Below are positions 23,626 to 35,394 of a DNA stretch of 64,000 nt, piece after piece. Source of the DNA: Micrasema longulum (Eukaryota > Arthropoda > Insecta > Trichoptera > Brachycentridae); assembly GCA_022494885.1 (NCBI GenBank), contig JAGVSM010001313.1:62001-126000 (forward strand). The letters run 5' to 3'. The notes beneath the pieces were generated by a model. It made no database searches and had not been told where the DNA came from. It saw nothing but the letters and a program-made list of their open reading frames with translations. The translations under genes and the position numbers were made by a program. Every line of letters starts with the position of its first letter. The stretch's first letter is position 1.

Positions 23626-23900
23626 GTTTTACAAAGTACCTATACACATTTTACATATATTTATACTTGATATTAAAACTGGCGAGGTGATATGAACCTG
23701 TGTATTTATTAAATTTAATGTAGTAAGGAAAATACCTATTCTTACAAAGGGCTAAGTATGTTTGCCGCTTGCAAACATTATTATGAGGTGAATTTATGCT
23801 ATCAAGCTGTGCATTGTGCATGCAAGTAAATAATGTTATGTAATACCTACGGGAAATATGCTAGCATGACGTGCACGATAGTTTCAAATTTACGTTTTCA
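23626..23900. other. No recognised gene
   Basis: Background DNA. Confidence 0.3.
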
Positions 23901-23904
23901 ATAA

Positions 23905-24165
23905 ATGTTTTGAGTTTTTCCAAATTTTTGTAGACTAGAACCAGATTCAATACCCTGAGAGCTATTAATATTTTAACATTAAAAACAGAGTTGGAGAACC
24001 TTTTAGAGAAGAGAATATAGAAGTCTAGGCATCTACAGGGTTTATGACTTGTCATTGGCTGGTTTAAGTGGCTACTTTACCTAATGTGTCACATTTACCA
24101 TTCTGTTTTTATTTAAACATCTGTATTCCCTTAGTTCTTCTATCTGTTTCAGCTCTTTAACATCA
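23905..24165 (+). repeat. P-family repeat
   Basis: It begins in the linking block (GAGTTTTTCCAAATTTTTG, TAGACTAGAACCAGATTC). It passes through the terminal motif and continues into AGTCTAGGCATCTACAGGG and TGGCTGGTTTAAGTGGC. So it spans the junction between one unit end and the next unit start, as expected of a tandem arrangement. Confidence 0.75.
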
Positions 24166-24439
24166 AAAACATCATCATAAAATAACGTTTTACACCTATA
24201 TAATTAAACGACTCAACACTTATGTATGGAAGTGAAACTGGCAGAGAAAAGGTGAAAACGGGTTGAACGTAGTTGAAATGTGATTTCTCGAAAGACTTTG
24301 TTGGTGAAAATTGTTTTGTAATAATTTTAAATAATGCGGAGGTTCAGAAATTTTTCCAAATTTTTTTTTATTAAAATTTTTCATTAATAAACCCTTACGG
24401 GTTACATACATTTAACAAAACATTTTTACTTTTAAAATT

Positions 24440-25110
24440 CACATTCAACTGTAAATAATAATATTTTTAACATCTTTTGTAAAGGTTGTCCATATCTTTT
24501 GTTTAGTTTTGTCTGGTAGTTTATTGTAAAATTTCAGTCCATGGGTTTTAGTCTTGATTGTCCTTTTCTCGTTTTTAAAGGTTGTATTTGATATTTTTCT
24601 GATATTCTCGTATTGTGTTTACTACAGTTTTTTTCAAGTTTTAATTCTTCGTCTAAAATTACATCAGTGGCTAATTTATGAATGAATTTGAAGGATTCTA
24701 GTTTAAAGAGTTCAGTGACATTTAATTGTTTAGTTTGATTAAAAAGTTCTTTAGTTGCTGTTAGATAGGGTAGGTCATATACAAACTTATATACTTAATA
24801 TTTTATTTTGCTGTCTTTGTAGTCTGTTAATGTCATTTTGATTTCCTATTCCCCATAGTAGTTGCCTCTAACATATTTTAGTTTTTACATAGGCTTTGAA
24901 CATTTTTTTTTTCCTTTTTTGAAACAAAGTTTTTGATTTTTAAAAAAAGACTCTATAATGTCGCCACTTGGCTAATTATATCGTTGATATGCATTGTCCA
25001 TGTCAATTGTCCATCTATTGTTAGTCCTAAGTATTCAACATGTTCAATTTCAGTTAGTAGTTTATTATTCAGAATGAATAGACACAAAGTTAGTGCTTTA
25101 AACATAAATT
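24440..25110 (-). pseudogene. Jockey-like LINE ORF2 fragment, decayed
   Basis: On the minus strand NNKLLTEIEHVEYLGLTIDG is followed by QLTWTMHINDIISQVATL, the conserved YLG..ID..L.W..H block after the RT palm. Downstream, about 500 bases of thumb and 3' sequence contain frameshifts. 53290-53590 matches part of this segment (the 'attttattttgctgtctttgt' region). Confidence 0.7.
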
Positions 25111-27090
25111 TTATAATTTTTCTTATGTTTATTAATTGTAATGTTTATTGCACATCAATGCAATCGAGAAATATATTTTGAGTAAATAAAACTCGAGATT
25201 TTATGCATGGTAGTCGAATGCAGTAACTATTTTCCCACAAGGTGGATAATTTTATTTACATAGCTTTGATATAAAATGTAAAAACCAATGTATGAGGTTT
25301 GTTTAGCATAATTTGAATTATATTTTCAACCAGAAATTACTACAAAATATTCCTTTTTTCCTAAAAAACTTCTTTTTCTTTTAATTAATGAAGAGAAAAA
25401 TACAAAAAACTCATTCAATTGAAGCCAGACTATTGATAGACGTCAGTAGGCCTTCCGTTTCACTTGAAAAGATTACGGTATTCTGTGTCCTTTTATCATT
25501 TATGGTCCTTATTACCTGATTTTTTTTTATCATGAAAGATATCTCTTGTGATAAGCCATTGTGACTAATTACTGAATGAATGTGCCTTAAATCCTCACCA
25601 ATGCTTCTGCATCGCGTCTCCAAGTTATAAAAAAAGCATAAAATTCAATGTTTCCTGGAAGTACATTTTTTTGTTAATAAATATAGTTGTCTAAAATAAT
25701 ACATGTTTTTTTCTATTACAATCTACTTTTATATTTTAAGGTAGTCTTATAATTGTAACTTTTTAAAAAGGATACTAACTCTTGTGCTTGGCGAGTGACT
25801 TACACCATTATAGTTGTTTAGTAATCTGAATTTGTATAATTTCGAATATACATGAGAAAAAAATAATGCGAAATGAAAGAGAAAAACAGAAAATAATAAT
25901 ACAGTAATACAAATTAAAATAAAATGCTGATTTTACTCTGATTCAAAAACATTACTTTGAATTAATTTAGTGATGTAATAATTTTGATAGTTTTTAATTA
26001 AATGGGGAGCTATTTTTTTTTTATTATTATTCCTTTGAAAACAATTTCACCATTACCTTGAAGAATTTAGGAATTTTGGTGCCTGAGGGACTTATTCATT
26101 TCAAAGTTGTTTATTTATTCTTCTTTGTAAATTTGTGTAATAGAATAAATAATAAATATATTCAAAATACTATTTCCGGTTACATTTATTAGCACTCAAG
26201 CTAATTATTTTTAAATTGAATTAAACATTGGTAAATTAAAATTATTCAACCTTCGTATGATTTTATCAAACAAATACAAATTCCCATTGTTAACATGTTT
26301 TGAAAGAAATTGTTTCTGTGACTTAATAATGCTTTTATAAAAAATGAAGACATAATGTTTTATCGTAGCCCATCTTTAAGAAAATGATAACAATCAGCTT
26401 ATAATGTTGACATAAATGATTGCACAAGCATAACCTACATATTGTAAAAGTTATTTGCAATACTTGGCGTTAAAAGTGCGATAACAGTTTTTTTTTCCAT
26501 CAAATAACCTATTTGTATTATTGATTCATTTTTCACCCACGAACTTGCGTTTTTTTTTCATTTGAGTCTAGTTTATTTATTTTGACATTGTTATGCGATT
26601 ACATATTTTGTAAAACATATTTTCAATATTCAATTACAAAAAAAATAGTAAGTCAAGAAACCTGGACCTAAGTGCTGAACACCTACTTTGGACCCAAATA
26701 AAGTTCTTGGAGTTTAACATCCTTTTTAGAATATTTTTTTTAATATTTGTAATATGTCTAAATGCTTATATACAAGTACAAATTTTTACATTCAGGGGAG
26801 TTTTTTTTATTTATTTATTATTTAAACGGCAAAATAAAAAATTGGTTATCATAAAGTCAAAATACAAAACAGGTGTATATATCAACAAATTAAGCCAAAA
26901 CAATTTAATACATATTATTATCAAAACAGTGTCAAACGCTTAATCCATAACTTTAACATACAATACTAAATCAATAACAGACAAAGTTTTTTTTTAACAA
27001 ATATGGGAAAACCTTTTAAGAAAAATTGAACTGGGCATTCAAATTTAAAGACTCATCATGTAAATAGTCATTAATAGTAAGCCCGTAGAT
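25111..27090. other. A+T-rich stretch, no recognised gene
   Basis: Two frames of about 70-80 codons (25411-25623 minus, 26707-26943 plus) have no recognisable motif. 'tttatttatttattatttaaacggc' near 26808 looks like a minus-strand LINE tail, related to the string at 33940. The rest is unexplained. Confidence 0.4.
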
Positions 27091-27094
27091 ATAC

Positions 27095-27190
27095 CTTGTT
27101 TTTATTTAAGTATAATGTACAGCGCCCTTGAAGTGATTACTCACGAAAACGGCGCTATAAAAATTGTGTAAATTTATTATTTATTATTAT
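27095..27190 (+). mobile_element. L2/CR1-like LINE 3' tail
   Basis: GTACAGCGCCCTTGAAGTG, a loop, then AAAACGGCGCTATAAAAATTG and a TATTAT-rich tail. It is collinear with the tails at 3185 and 44560. Confidence 0.7.
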
Positions 27191-27194
27191 TACT

Positions 27195-27660
27195 AATAAA
27201 TGTTTTTTCGTAGAACTTTTTCAATGAACAATACAAAATTTAAAAATATAGATTATACAAACATCACTCTGTCAGATTTAAAATTTACACTAAAAATGTA
27301 TTAAGTAACTTAGTAGACATTATAATAATAAATATGTACATCTCCCCTCCCCTCCTTATCCTCTCTTCAAGCATTTTTGTCCTTATCCCGCCCAATTTAC
27401 AGTAACTTAATTTTCTTAAAATTAATATTTAAAAAATCTTTGATTATTGAGTACATGAAAATAACATTTTTATATGTATAAATTGTATGTATTTATTTGA
27501 TATGTAATATATTTTCTTTACTAACTTTGTATACTATGTGGAAATCTGTTATTAGTTCTGAGTTTATACACTATATCTGTTTGTTTACTAAAAATATGTA
27601 TGTAAAACTGTTGATTTTGATTGATTTAAAATAAAAAATAAAGTTAGATACAAAATGTTT
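27195..27660 (+). mobile_element. LINE J 3' end (jockey-like)
   Basis: It starts in the last ORF2 codons ('cgtagaactttttcaatgaac', equivalent to FFRRTFSVYN in other copies). It continues through TAATAAATATGTACATCTCCCC and CCCGCCCAATTTACAGTAAC to a 3' UTR ending near 27655. It matches 35395-36610 and the minus-strand copy at 50300-50660. Confidence 0.75.
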
Positions 27661-28320
27661 TAAATTATTTTGTCGGTTTAATAAAAAACGTCTGTTAAAA
27701 CGAATGTATGGTTTTTTACTAACTAAAAAAGTTTTGTGGTTAAAAAAGAGCCAAAACCTTAGACAAGCATTTTTTACTCGATTTTTTTCTCAGATAAAAT
27801 GTCATAAAATTAAGAAATCGATTGAAGAAAATTCCGTTTCTCATACTTGTGGTCCCGGGTTCAATTACTGGAAAGGTTTGAAACTTGAAACATTTGTTTA
27901 TGAGGTGATTTTACACTGCCAATCTTGGCGATCTTGGACATCTGTACGACAGTGAAAGTTAGTTTCATCTAGCATTCCATCCTCAATTCCCCCGTACGGA
28001 AAAATGCTGTAATGGTAGTTCTAGTAATAAAACAATTCGTATAATTTATCATTACCAAGATCACATGTACCTTGAGTAACTAAATTTTATACCATCGATA
28101 TTTCTGGCTAGTTACAAATCAGTGGTCAGTGGTTAACGAAAGTGGAACCTCGTTGTAAGGGTAGCAGAAATTTCTGTTAAACTTTTACCATTAACCTTTG
28201 AAAGGCTACATACCTGTTAGGGAAACTTTGGCGAACGTCCGAAATTCTGATATAGGAACATTCAAACTACAGTTTTGTACGCATCAATGCAAACACAAGC
28301 AGATTTATTTGAAACATAGT
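27661..28320. other. No recognised gene
   Basis: 27840-27870 contains 'tggtcccgggttcaattac', a lone B-box-like string, but no matching A box. Nothing else is recognised. Confidence 0.35.
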
Positions 28321-28324
28321 TAAC

Positions 28325-28735
28325 AAATTACAACAGGGGTGGAGAATACCTTAAAGAAGGGAATATGGAAGTCTAGGCATTTACAGGGTCTATGACCTGT
28401 CATTGGCTGGTTTAAGTGGCCATTTCACACACTGTGCAACATTCACCATTTTGCCTATGTTTGAACATCCACATTTCTTTAATTCTTCCATTTGTTGATT
28501 TTCGTAAAGTTAAAGAGCTGAAACTTTTATTGTTGTGAAGCGATTCATCTGATTGAATTATTACACACACTAGGCTACGCCTGAAAACAATTTTCCAATT
28601 TTTAAAATTCTCTTTGGACCAGTTGGTTTTATTACAATATTTGAATTTGTTCAAATGTTTGTAGACAAAACAACTCCAAAACTACAAACATTCGGACAAA
28701 CCCAAATATTGTAGTAAAACATATTTTTTAATCTA
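28325..28735 (+). repeat. P-family repeat
   Basis: A nearly full unit from ATTACAACAGGGGTGG to the linking block (GAATTTGTTCAAATGTTTG), followed by a short inverted repeat of that block around 28670-28720. There are many substitutions relative to the youngest copies. Confidence 0.75.
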
Positions 28736-28908
28736 ACCGGTGTTTTTACACTAAAATATTTTATAGTCCCTAGACTGGTACCTGAAGCGTAAAACTGATC
28801 ACCTTACCTTCACGTAACAAAAAAAAAGATCAAAATACGCTGCGATTGGTGTACCAATGCAGTGTCCCGTGCACCATTAGTTACGGAAAGAGAATGATGA
28901 TGATCATA
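28736..28908 (+). mobile_element. SINE B, 3' part
   Basis: It lacks the tRNA head. It keeps GTTTTTACACTAAAATATT, CTAGACTGGTACCTGAAGC, GATTGGTGTACCAATGCAG and the GATGATGAT tail. It abuts the P copy directly. Confidence 0.75.
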
Positions 28909-29073
28909 AAATATAAATATTTCGCTGTTATTCAATATAATATGTCAACACGCGTGAATTATAATTTCAATCGCCTTAAAATTTAAATTACAATATAATT
29001 CAATGAATCTAGCCACTTGCCTTAGGATTAATATTTTTATTATTTAAAGCATTAACTTTGTCGTCAAACATTT

Positions 29074-29600
29074 TACTAAATGTTATTAAATATTTGTACA
29101 TAACCACTTACCGACTTTTTTTGTTTACCGGTTTCGAGACGTACCCATCTTTTCATCAGGACACCAATAAAACCAACATACAAACCAACATGCAAAACCT
29201 CATATACACCTTCTCCATAGTTGTTGCACAAAAATACAAAACCAAAACGACGTGCATTTTAATAAGCACATGCACTGATTAGGACAAACATGCAATTATA
29301 AAAATATTATCTTGTTTGAGAATTAATGAAAAAAGTAGAGTGTCCTGACGAAGAGACGGGTACGTCTTGAAACCTGTAGACAAAGAAAAGTCGGTAAAGC
29401 TAGGGTTTCCTAGGACAGCGGCGCCCGTATCTGAACGGCCGTAGTGAACGGTGATGCGGTGGACAGGCGTCGTAACGGTGACTAGAGAGTGGTTTTCTAG
29501 AAAAACGATGTTGATAACACCGTTAAAAGATACGGGCACCGCTGTCCTAGGAAACCCTAGCTTAAGTGGTTATATACAAATATTTAACAACATTTAGGTT
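29074..29600. mobile_element. Penelope-like (Q) inverted pair with inserted TIR element
   Basis: The two ends are inverted copies. The left arm runs CTAAATGTTATTAAATATTTG..ACCACTTACCGAC..CCGGTTTCGAGACG..CATCAGGACACC, and the right arm is its complement, interrupted at 29398-29562. Each arm carries CTGA(T/C)GA, a stem and GAAACC, the strand order of a hammerhead-like core. Penelope-like elements are known to carry such motifs in terminal repeats that can lie in direct or inverted order. No RT or GIY-YIG domain is found between the arms, so this is a remnant or a non-autonomous form. A plain foldback DNA element is the alternative. Confidence 0.55.
29395..29565. mobile_element. Small TIR MITE (165 bp) with TAA duplication
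   Basis: Ends AGCTAGGGTTTCCTAGGACA on both strands, with a TIR of about 35 bp and one mismatch. TAA stands at 29395-29397 and 29563-29565. The empty site 'gtcggtaagtgg' is present in the other arm of the host repeat (about 29101-29112, minus strand), so the insertion boundaries are proven within the window. A 3-bp TAA duplication fits PIF/Harbinger-type elements. A TA duplication with an extra A cannot be excluded. The interior is more G+C-rich than its flanks. Confidence 0.85.
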
Positions 29601-30115
29601 AATATTTGTTGAGTTTCCAGGCAAATCAAAAAGATTCACCTTGTCGTTCTTAAAATAGTTCAACAACTTTATGGAAACATAGCACGGTGCTAAATCGTGC
29701 TGCAGGATTCAGTTCTTCATCAGCTTGTTCCAAATATCTGGCAAACCTACAAAAACGCATGACACGATGAACGCGACAAGCAAAACGATTGACATTGACT
29801 AAACTCAATGCAGAATGGTTATGATATTTTTTTACATAAATGGTAGTCGAAACTGTCTTAAACCATCTTAAAAAAAAATCCTAAATGTTCAAATTAATTT
29901 GAACAATACTGTAACTAGTAGCAACCTTCAACATCATCAAAGCCTTTTCAGCCTCCAAAAACTCATAGGGTACTGTACTGGCAAAGCAAATGCAGTGTGT
30001 ATTTGTCTTTGTTTAGAGTAGATATAAAGTCAATTTTAATTTATGGAAAAAGTACAAATGTACACCAATGTTTTATTTTGAAAAGAAAATATTATGATAT
30101 ACCTTAAATATTTTC
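29601..30115. other. No recognised gene, SINE B trace
   Basis: 29936-30003 looks like a badly decayed minus-strand SINE B piece ('catagggtactgtactggcaaag'). The rest is unassigned. Confidence 0.4.
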
Positions 30116-30116
30116 A

Positions 30117-30377
30117 TATCATCATCACAATAATTCCCTTTCAGCAACTAATGGTGCATAGGGCACTGCATTGGTACACCAGTCACAACTTATTTTGATT
30201 TTTTTGCATGAAGGTAAGATGATTAGTCTTACTCTTCAGGTACCAGTCCAGGGACGATGAAACATTCTGGTGTGAAAATTCTTTTAAAAAATATTTCGTA
30301 TCAACCATGTTGGGAAGAATCCGAGACCTCTTGCATGGTAGGCAAACGCGCTAACCATTGCACCATGAGGCCGACCT
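30117..30377 (-). mobile_element. tRNA-derived SINE, family B, full-length
   Basis: On the minus strand: GGCCTCATGGTGCAATGG (A box), CATGCAAGAGGTCTCGG and a degenerate B box. The body follows with GGACTGGTACCTGAAGAG, and the end GCACCATTAGTTGCTGAAAG with a GATGATGAT tail. Confidence 0.85.
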
Positions 30378-30680
30378 AAATTCATTCTGTTCATATATCA
30401 CTGTTTTTTTTTAATTAAACGATTTGGGTAGTTAGGTATAAATTGCCATAAGACAATATGCATAAGTATGTAAGTTGTACATTAAGTGCCTTAATAAATA
30501 AATATGTTTTTGCCCGAAACCGAAACTTGGGTTGGTCACTAATAAAGACATTTCTGAAATCAGTCACTGATTATGTATGAATTCCTACATTTGATCATCC
30601 TTAAACAATTTGGACTTATCTATCTTGATCAAATTCCTCTAAGGTTAAATCAAGTATACATCTTGACAATTCTAATGTTT
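30378..30680. other. No recognised gene
   Basis: Background DNA with a 'cttaataaataaatatg' string that may be a LINE tail. Confidence 0.3.
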
Positions 30681-30682
30681 AT

Positions 30683-30830
30683 AAAGATCTTCTTCAATTC
30701 TGCCTCCATTACATAAGACTCATATTGACCATATCGAGTCTGTTCATCACCGATTTCTTCAAAAAAGTGACTCGGTTCCTAGGATTGCAAAAAGGTTGTT
30801 AGTTCCATGTTAAAATAGAGCAAGCTCTTT
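30683..30830 (+). pseudogene. LINE ORF2 short fragment
   Basis: One frame reads LPPLHKTHIDHIESVHHRFLQ and then KSDSVPRIAKRLL, resembling the 'W.P......I..IE.VQ.RF.R' segment of jockey-group ORF2. It is a very short remnant. The adjacent minus-strand frame at 30843-31073 is not recognised. Confidence 0.5.
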
Positions 30831-31079
30831 ATCAGTCTTCATTCAAGAAACGTAAAACGGAGATGGACCATTAGGTTTAGGGTTTAAACGCATTATCACA
30901 ATATTCAAAACTTGAAGTGATATCTCATGTCTGTTGCAATTTTCAATCAATCTCTTTTTACGTACGATTTTGCGTTTTTGAGAAAGATCTTCACACTTTT
31001 TGTAGATCTCTTCGTTACTAACACAGTGTTGTAGTTTTATATGCAGATGGTGTTTTTTTAATATCCTGTTCACTATTAT

Positions 31080-32400
31080 TATTTTACTGTTCTTTTTCGT
31101 TTTTGCTGTTTTTTTTTATGTTTTGTTTGTTCTTTTTTTTGTATATGTGTTTCTTCATGTAAGTGCTGTAATTGCCTTAGACCAAAAATGTTATAAATAA
31201 TTAAATACTCTAGAGTATTTTTTTTATTCAAGTTGTTTGTAAATTTACAATTTACCTAAACACAAAACTAAACGTTAATTTTTCATCGAATCCAGAAAAA
31301 ATCAACAATAACAGAATTTTTATCATAAATCGTATTATTTAGTGTAAATAATTTCAATATTTGGTAATTCTCTTGTGTTTAACAATTAAAAAATTATCTT
31401 ATTTTGTTGACTTATAAAATGAGTATAATCCGAGTTTAATTCTAATCTAATGATTCTACTACTTCATTCACAAGCGCCCGAATGATTATTTTTTCTAGAG
31501 TTTTACAAAAATAATCTCTATTGTTGTTGAGATAATCTTTTTATCATTGATTTCACTAATCTTTAATCCTCATTGTACGACATAATAAATAGCGAATAAA
31601 AAAATCCATTTAGTCAGTGTTAACAGTTTTTTCAACAGATTAAGTTCTACAATTAGTCATCACGAGGCATCAACATGTTAGGTAAATAATTTGTTGATTT
31701 TTTACATAAACGCTTATTGTCATGTTTGTATTGTAACCATCAAACCTCAAAATTGGATAACCAATGATCGATTTGATCCCTTTCGTGACAATTTTGAGAC
31801 TGAAACTTTAAAAATAAATGTATCTGCATCCAAAATCAATAAGGATATATAACTTTATAATAGTACTGTAAAAGACCAACAATCCGGATTAATGAGTGCC
31901 AGACTTAATTCGGATTTGCAAAACTGATTCTAAGTTCACTTTTTTTTGCTTTTAAAATAACACAGCGAATAAAAAAAAAACATTAAAGATTTACTTAAAC
32001 TTGTCCATTAAAGTAAATTGCTTTGACGAAGAAACTTATTATCACATCCCTTTAATTTTTTAATTCCCGATTCGGATATTTGGTAAAACGGATGAATAAA
32101 GTTCGGATAAACGTAGTCCTACTGTAATGAAATTAAAATATTTTTGTCTAAAGGACCTTTTTACAGTGTTACGGAGTAAATACATGAGCAAAGTTAATAT
32201 AACGTTATTTTAATGAGTCTACATACATATTTTATGTAATTGAATAATTAGCTTGACTTATCGAAATTTTGTTGTAAGGTTGCGTGTATGAAATGAAAGA
32301 TTTCACTTACATGTTTTGAGGTTTTAATAGATTAAATACAAAGTTATACAAAAGCGATTGAATGTCGTACAATACTGAATGAATAAACCGTGAACGAGTT
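31080..32400. other. A+T-rich stretch, no recognised gene
   Basis: No protein motif, SINE head or known repeat was found. Confidence 0.4.
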
Positions 32401-32724
32401 TACGTTAAGTTGGTATTTGAATGTTTTTGAAAGAGCAGAATGCAAACGAACTAGTATCAACGTAGGACGCAGGGAATCTGATGTGCCTCCTTGATCTCGG
32501 TATCGTGCGGTTCCGGTGTACGCCTTGCGTTCGGTGTTGCAAGCGGCAAAAATCGCAGCGTGTATTTTGGTTATAAAAAACTACTTAATTATTTCGGTGT
32601 GATCATCGGTTTATTAAAATTATTATGGATAACTTATGAAGCACCGTTTTTGTTTTGCGTTTTACAAAGCGCTTCTTCAAATATTGATTTTAATTTGACT
32701 TAAACCCTCGGTTTTAAGTTTTTT

Positions 32725-33010
32725 CAGAAACATCACCTCACTCTCACAGTTTTGCACTACTACTGGAAAAGCATTCAATGCCATAGGGCCTGCGACCGCA
32801 AATGTTCTTTAACCAATTTTAGTGCCCTGGTTACGTACAGAAATAATGACTTTTCCGATTGCAATAAATGCAGCTGATTTAAACGTAGGCGTCTATCAGC
32901 TAGTTCATCTGGAATGCATAGTTCTTTTAGAAATTACGGAACTTGTGCATTGACTCGTACAAAAGCCAGCAGAGTTTAAATTCCACCCTCTGACCTACGC
33001 CACAAGTTAT
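32725..33010 (-). pseudogene. LINE ORF2 C-terminal fragment
   Basis: On the minus strand CIPDELADRRLRLNQ is followed by a broken segment and then FAVAGPMALNAFPVVVQN. The second block resembles 'FA.AGP..WN.LP..L' at the end of L2/CR1-type ORF2 (compare AFAAAGPSAWNQLPSNLR at 44402). Frames shift between the blocks. Confidence 0.5.
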
Positions 33011-33368
33011 CTAGGAGGTCTGAAAAGTTTTTTTTAAAAATAATTAGTTCATTTATTATAATGAATAGGTACAACAGTGGTAAATTAATAAGTTTAAACT
33101 TTTCGTTACATGTTTCCACATCAGGTTTATTTTTTATACATTTAATTTCTGGTATTTCTAGATTATCTAATTTATTAGTTACTCCCGAATAGTGATTTCA
33201 TTTATTTTTTTACCAGTTAGGATATTTAAAAATGTTTAGAGTATGTCAAAATATTTGCAAATATGCTGGATTTCTTCCCTAGGAATTAATTTAGATCTAA
33301 ATATATTGCAACAGAGAGAAAAAAAAATTTTGAAAAGAGATTTTTTCACAATAGAGTCCTGATCCCGA
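33011..33368. other. No recognised gene
   Basis: Background DNA. The adjacent long minus-strand frames (33236-33592, 33504-33884) are antisense shadows of the LINE fragment on the plus strand. Confidence 0.4.
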
Positions 33369-33369
33369 C

Positions 33370-33830
33370 TCTGATATATGGGAGCGAAGTTTTGACTTGG
33401 AAAAACAGGATGAAAGTAGGCTGAATCTATTAAAATGCGATCTTTTAGGTGAATCTGAGGTAAAACTATGTACGATATATGCACAAATGTTGAGATCCGT
33501 ACATTATGTAAGGCTGAAATAAGCGTTATCGACCAAATCCATAAAGAAGCTCTGCGTTGGTTTGGACATGTAGAGCGAATGGACAGCAACATAACGGCTA
33601 AAAATATTTACAGTGCAAATGTTGATGGCTGCAGAAATAGATAAAGAACTAGAAAGACATGGCATGACCCAATCCAACAAATACTTTATGATGAATATGT
33701 TAAAAGTAGGAATAATCGACGCGTCTGCATGAAAAGATCTATGAATGTAGAGGAAATGAGATCTGTATGCAAAAGTAGAGTGATGTGGCGTTCTATCCTC
33801 TCTATTCACCCTTACGTGGAAACGGCGTGA
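33370..33830 (+). pseudogene. RTE-like (R) LINE C-terminal fragment
   Basis: The plus strand reads AEISVIDQIHKEALRWFGHV, then ERMDSN, RKTWHDPIQQ, RRVCMKRSMNVEEMRSVC and VMWRSILSIHPYVETA. It is collinear with the R copy at 56999-58062 but clearly diverged, with a stop inside the R.R.RKTW motif. The RT palm is absent. Confidence 0.75.
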
Positions 33831-34555
33831 TGGTTTGTTTGTTTGGTTTGTGTTATGTTTATTTTTTTGAAGGATCTGTACCATGTTATATAAATTGGCT
33901 TGGTGATTCTTGTAAGTAATAATATATATATATATTTTTTAATTGAAATAAACGGCACATAGTGCCTTTTACATATTATTTACAAATACAATTAAATATA
34001 CATACATGTAAGCATAAGTAATACAGAGCATTTAAAACAATATTTTTAATTAACAAATTAAGAAAGTCTAAAAAAGATTAACTATTGAAAAGAATAAAAT
34101 ATTACCAGTTATAGAATTATCGATAAAAAAAAGATAATTTGGTATTAGAAATATTTCGAACCAGTTAAAAAAAACTAAGAAAACAATTTTGAATAACATT
34201 AAAAAAGATAATTTTTTTAATGTATTATTATTTAAAACTAATACTTAAGTAAATAGTATATATTTATGTAAAAATATGAAGAGAAATATTTTGTACTTAT
34301 AAATTAATTCACGAAAAGAAACGAAAAAAAAAAAAAAAAACACTAATTAAGAAGTTTAAACAATATATAATATGTAATGTATTTTGTGGAATCATTAAAC
34401 ATAAGTATTCATAAATACATTTCTGTTAACGTTATTCCAGTTTTCACTACATTTTTTGTGATGTTTGTCGTTGCTTGGACTTTTGTAGATAAAAATTGTT
34501 TTTTTATCGTAATTTTTATCCAAAATAGGTATTACAAATATTTTTTTAAAAAATT
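33831..34555. other. A+T-rich DNA with (AT)n run
   Basis: An (AT)n microsatellite lies at 33922-33938. The 'aattgaaataaacggcac' string is probably a LINE 3' end on the minus strand. No gene. Confidence 0.4.
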
Positions 34556-34805
34556 GTCGGCCTCGTCAGCGCATTTGGTTACCATGCAAAAGCTCTCGGG
34601 CTCGATTCTCGATATGGTTGATCTGAAATATTATTCAAAAACGTTTTTTTACACTAGAATATTTCATATTCCCTAGGCTAGTACCTGAACTGTAAGATCG
34701 ATTACCTTACCTTCCTGTAACAGAAACGATCAAGATACGCAGCGATTGGTGTACTAATGCATTGCCCTATGCACCATTAGGTATCGAAAGTAAATGATGA
34801 TGAGT
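34556..34805 (+). mobile_element. tRNA-derived SINE, family B, full-length
   Basis: The head is degenerate (CGGCCTCGTCAGCGCATTTGG, then GGGCTCGATTCTCGATATGG as B box). The body has ACACTAGAATATTTCATA, GCTAGTACCTGAACTG and GCAGCGATTGGTGTACTAATGC. It ends with the CACCATTAGG block and ATGATGATG. Confidence 0.8.
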
Positions 34806-35177
34806 ACGCACAACCATTTAAATGTTAAATGTAATAAATGCTTATAATATGATAGAGACAGATTTATGACTTCTTTGAGTGATTATTTTGAATAAGAACG
34901 AAATTCGGAAAAACCGTCGAGTATTGACGATTAAAACAGAAGCTCCTGTTTCTGATATGAACCCTTATCTCAATCTAAGTTAGCAATTGTTTGCACATTT
35001 TTCATTCTACAACTGATAGATAACAAAGTAGACTTTTTATAAGGTAAGTAAACAATCAAAGGTTTAAGGTTCCAACTACGCTCTACCACGACTTAATTCC
35101 TATTTTCTGACTTGAAGTTATTTACAACTTTAAGTCAAAGTTCTTGAAACTGGAACATTTGGGTATGTAAGAAGAAT

Positions 35178-35345
35178 GTACGGCCTTCGTGTTGTATCGG
35201 TTAAGACACTGACTCACACATGAAAGATTTCGGGTCCGATTTCCAGTTAAATGTCATCCAACAAATCCAACACAAAATTAAATGTGGTTTTACTCAAGCC
35301 TGGGTATTTTGTGGTGTAATTTTCACCCTCATTATTATGGTTTCT
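35178..35345 (+). mobile_element. tRNA-derived SINE, family A, old copy
   Basis: CGGCCTTCGTGTTGTATCGG (A box), TTCGGGTCCGATTTCC (decayed B box) and the body GTGGTTTTACTCAAGCCTGG. Several small changes relative to the copies at 17240 and 49025 mark it as older. Confidence 0.75.
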
Positions 35346-35394
35346 CGCCTATTAAAAACGGCAATGTTTATTTTAAAAAAAGGCAAATGTGGAA

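Noticed and set aside
27840..27870. Lone B-box-like string 'tggtcccgggttcaattac'
   Set aside because: No A box at the right distance and no SINE body match. Perhaps a very decayed SINE, but unsupported.
29058..29539. Frames with a shared GF(E/K)TYPS(F/L)(H/R)QDT motif at 29058, 29279 and 61525
   Set aside because: The shared peptide is the translation of the antisense strand of the hammerhead-like Q repeat core. The nucleotide repeat explains it, and the frames are not otherwise conserved.
33236..33884. Two minus-strand frames of 118 and 126 codons
   Set aside because: Shadows of the RTE-like fragment on the plus strand, which carries WFGHVERMD and VMWRSIL motifs.
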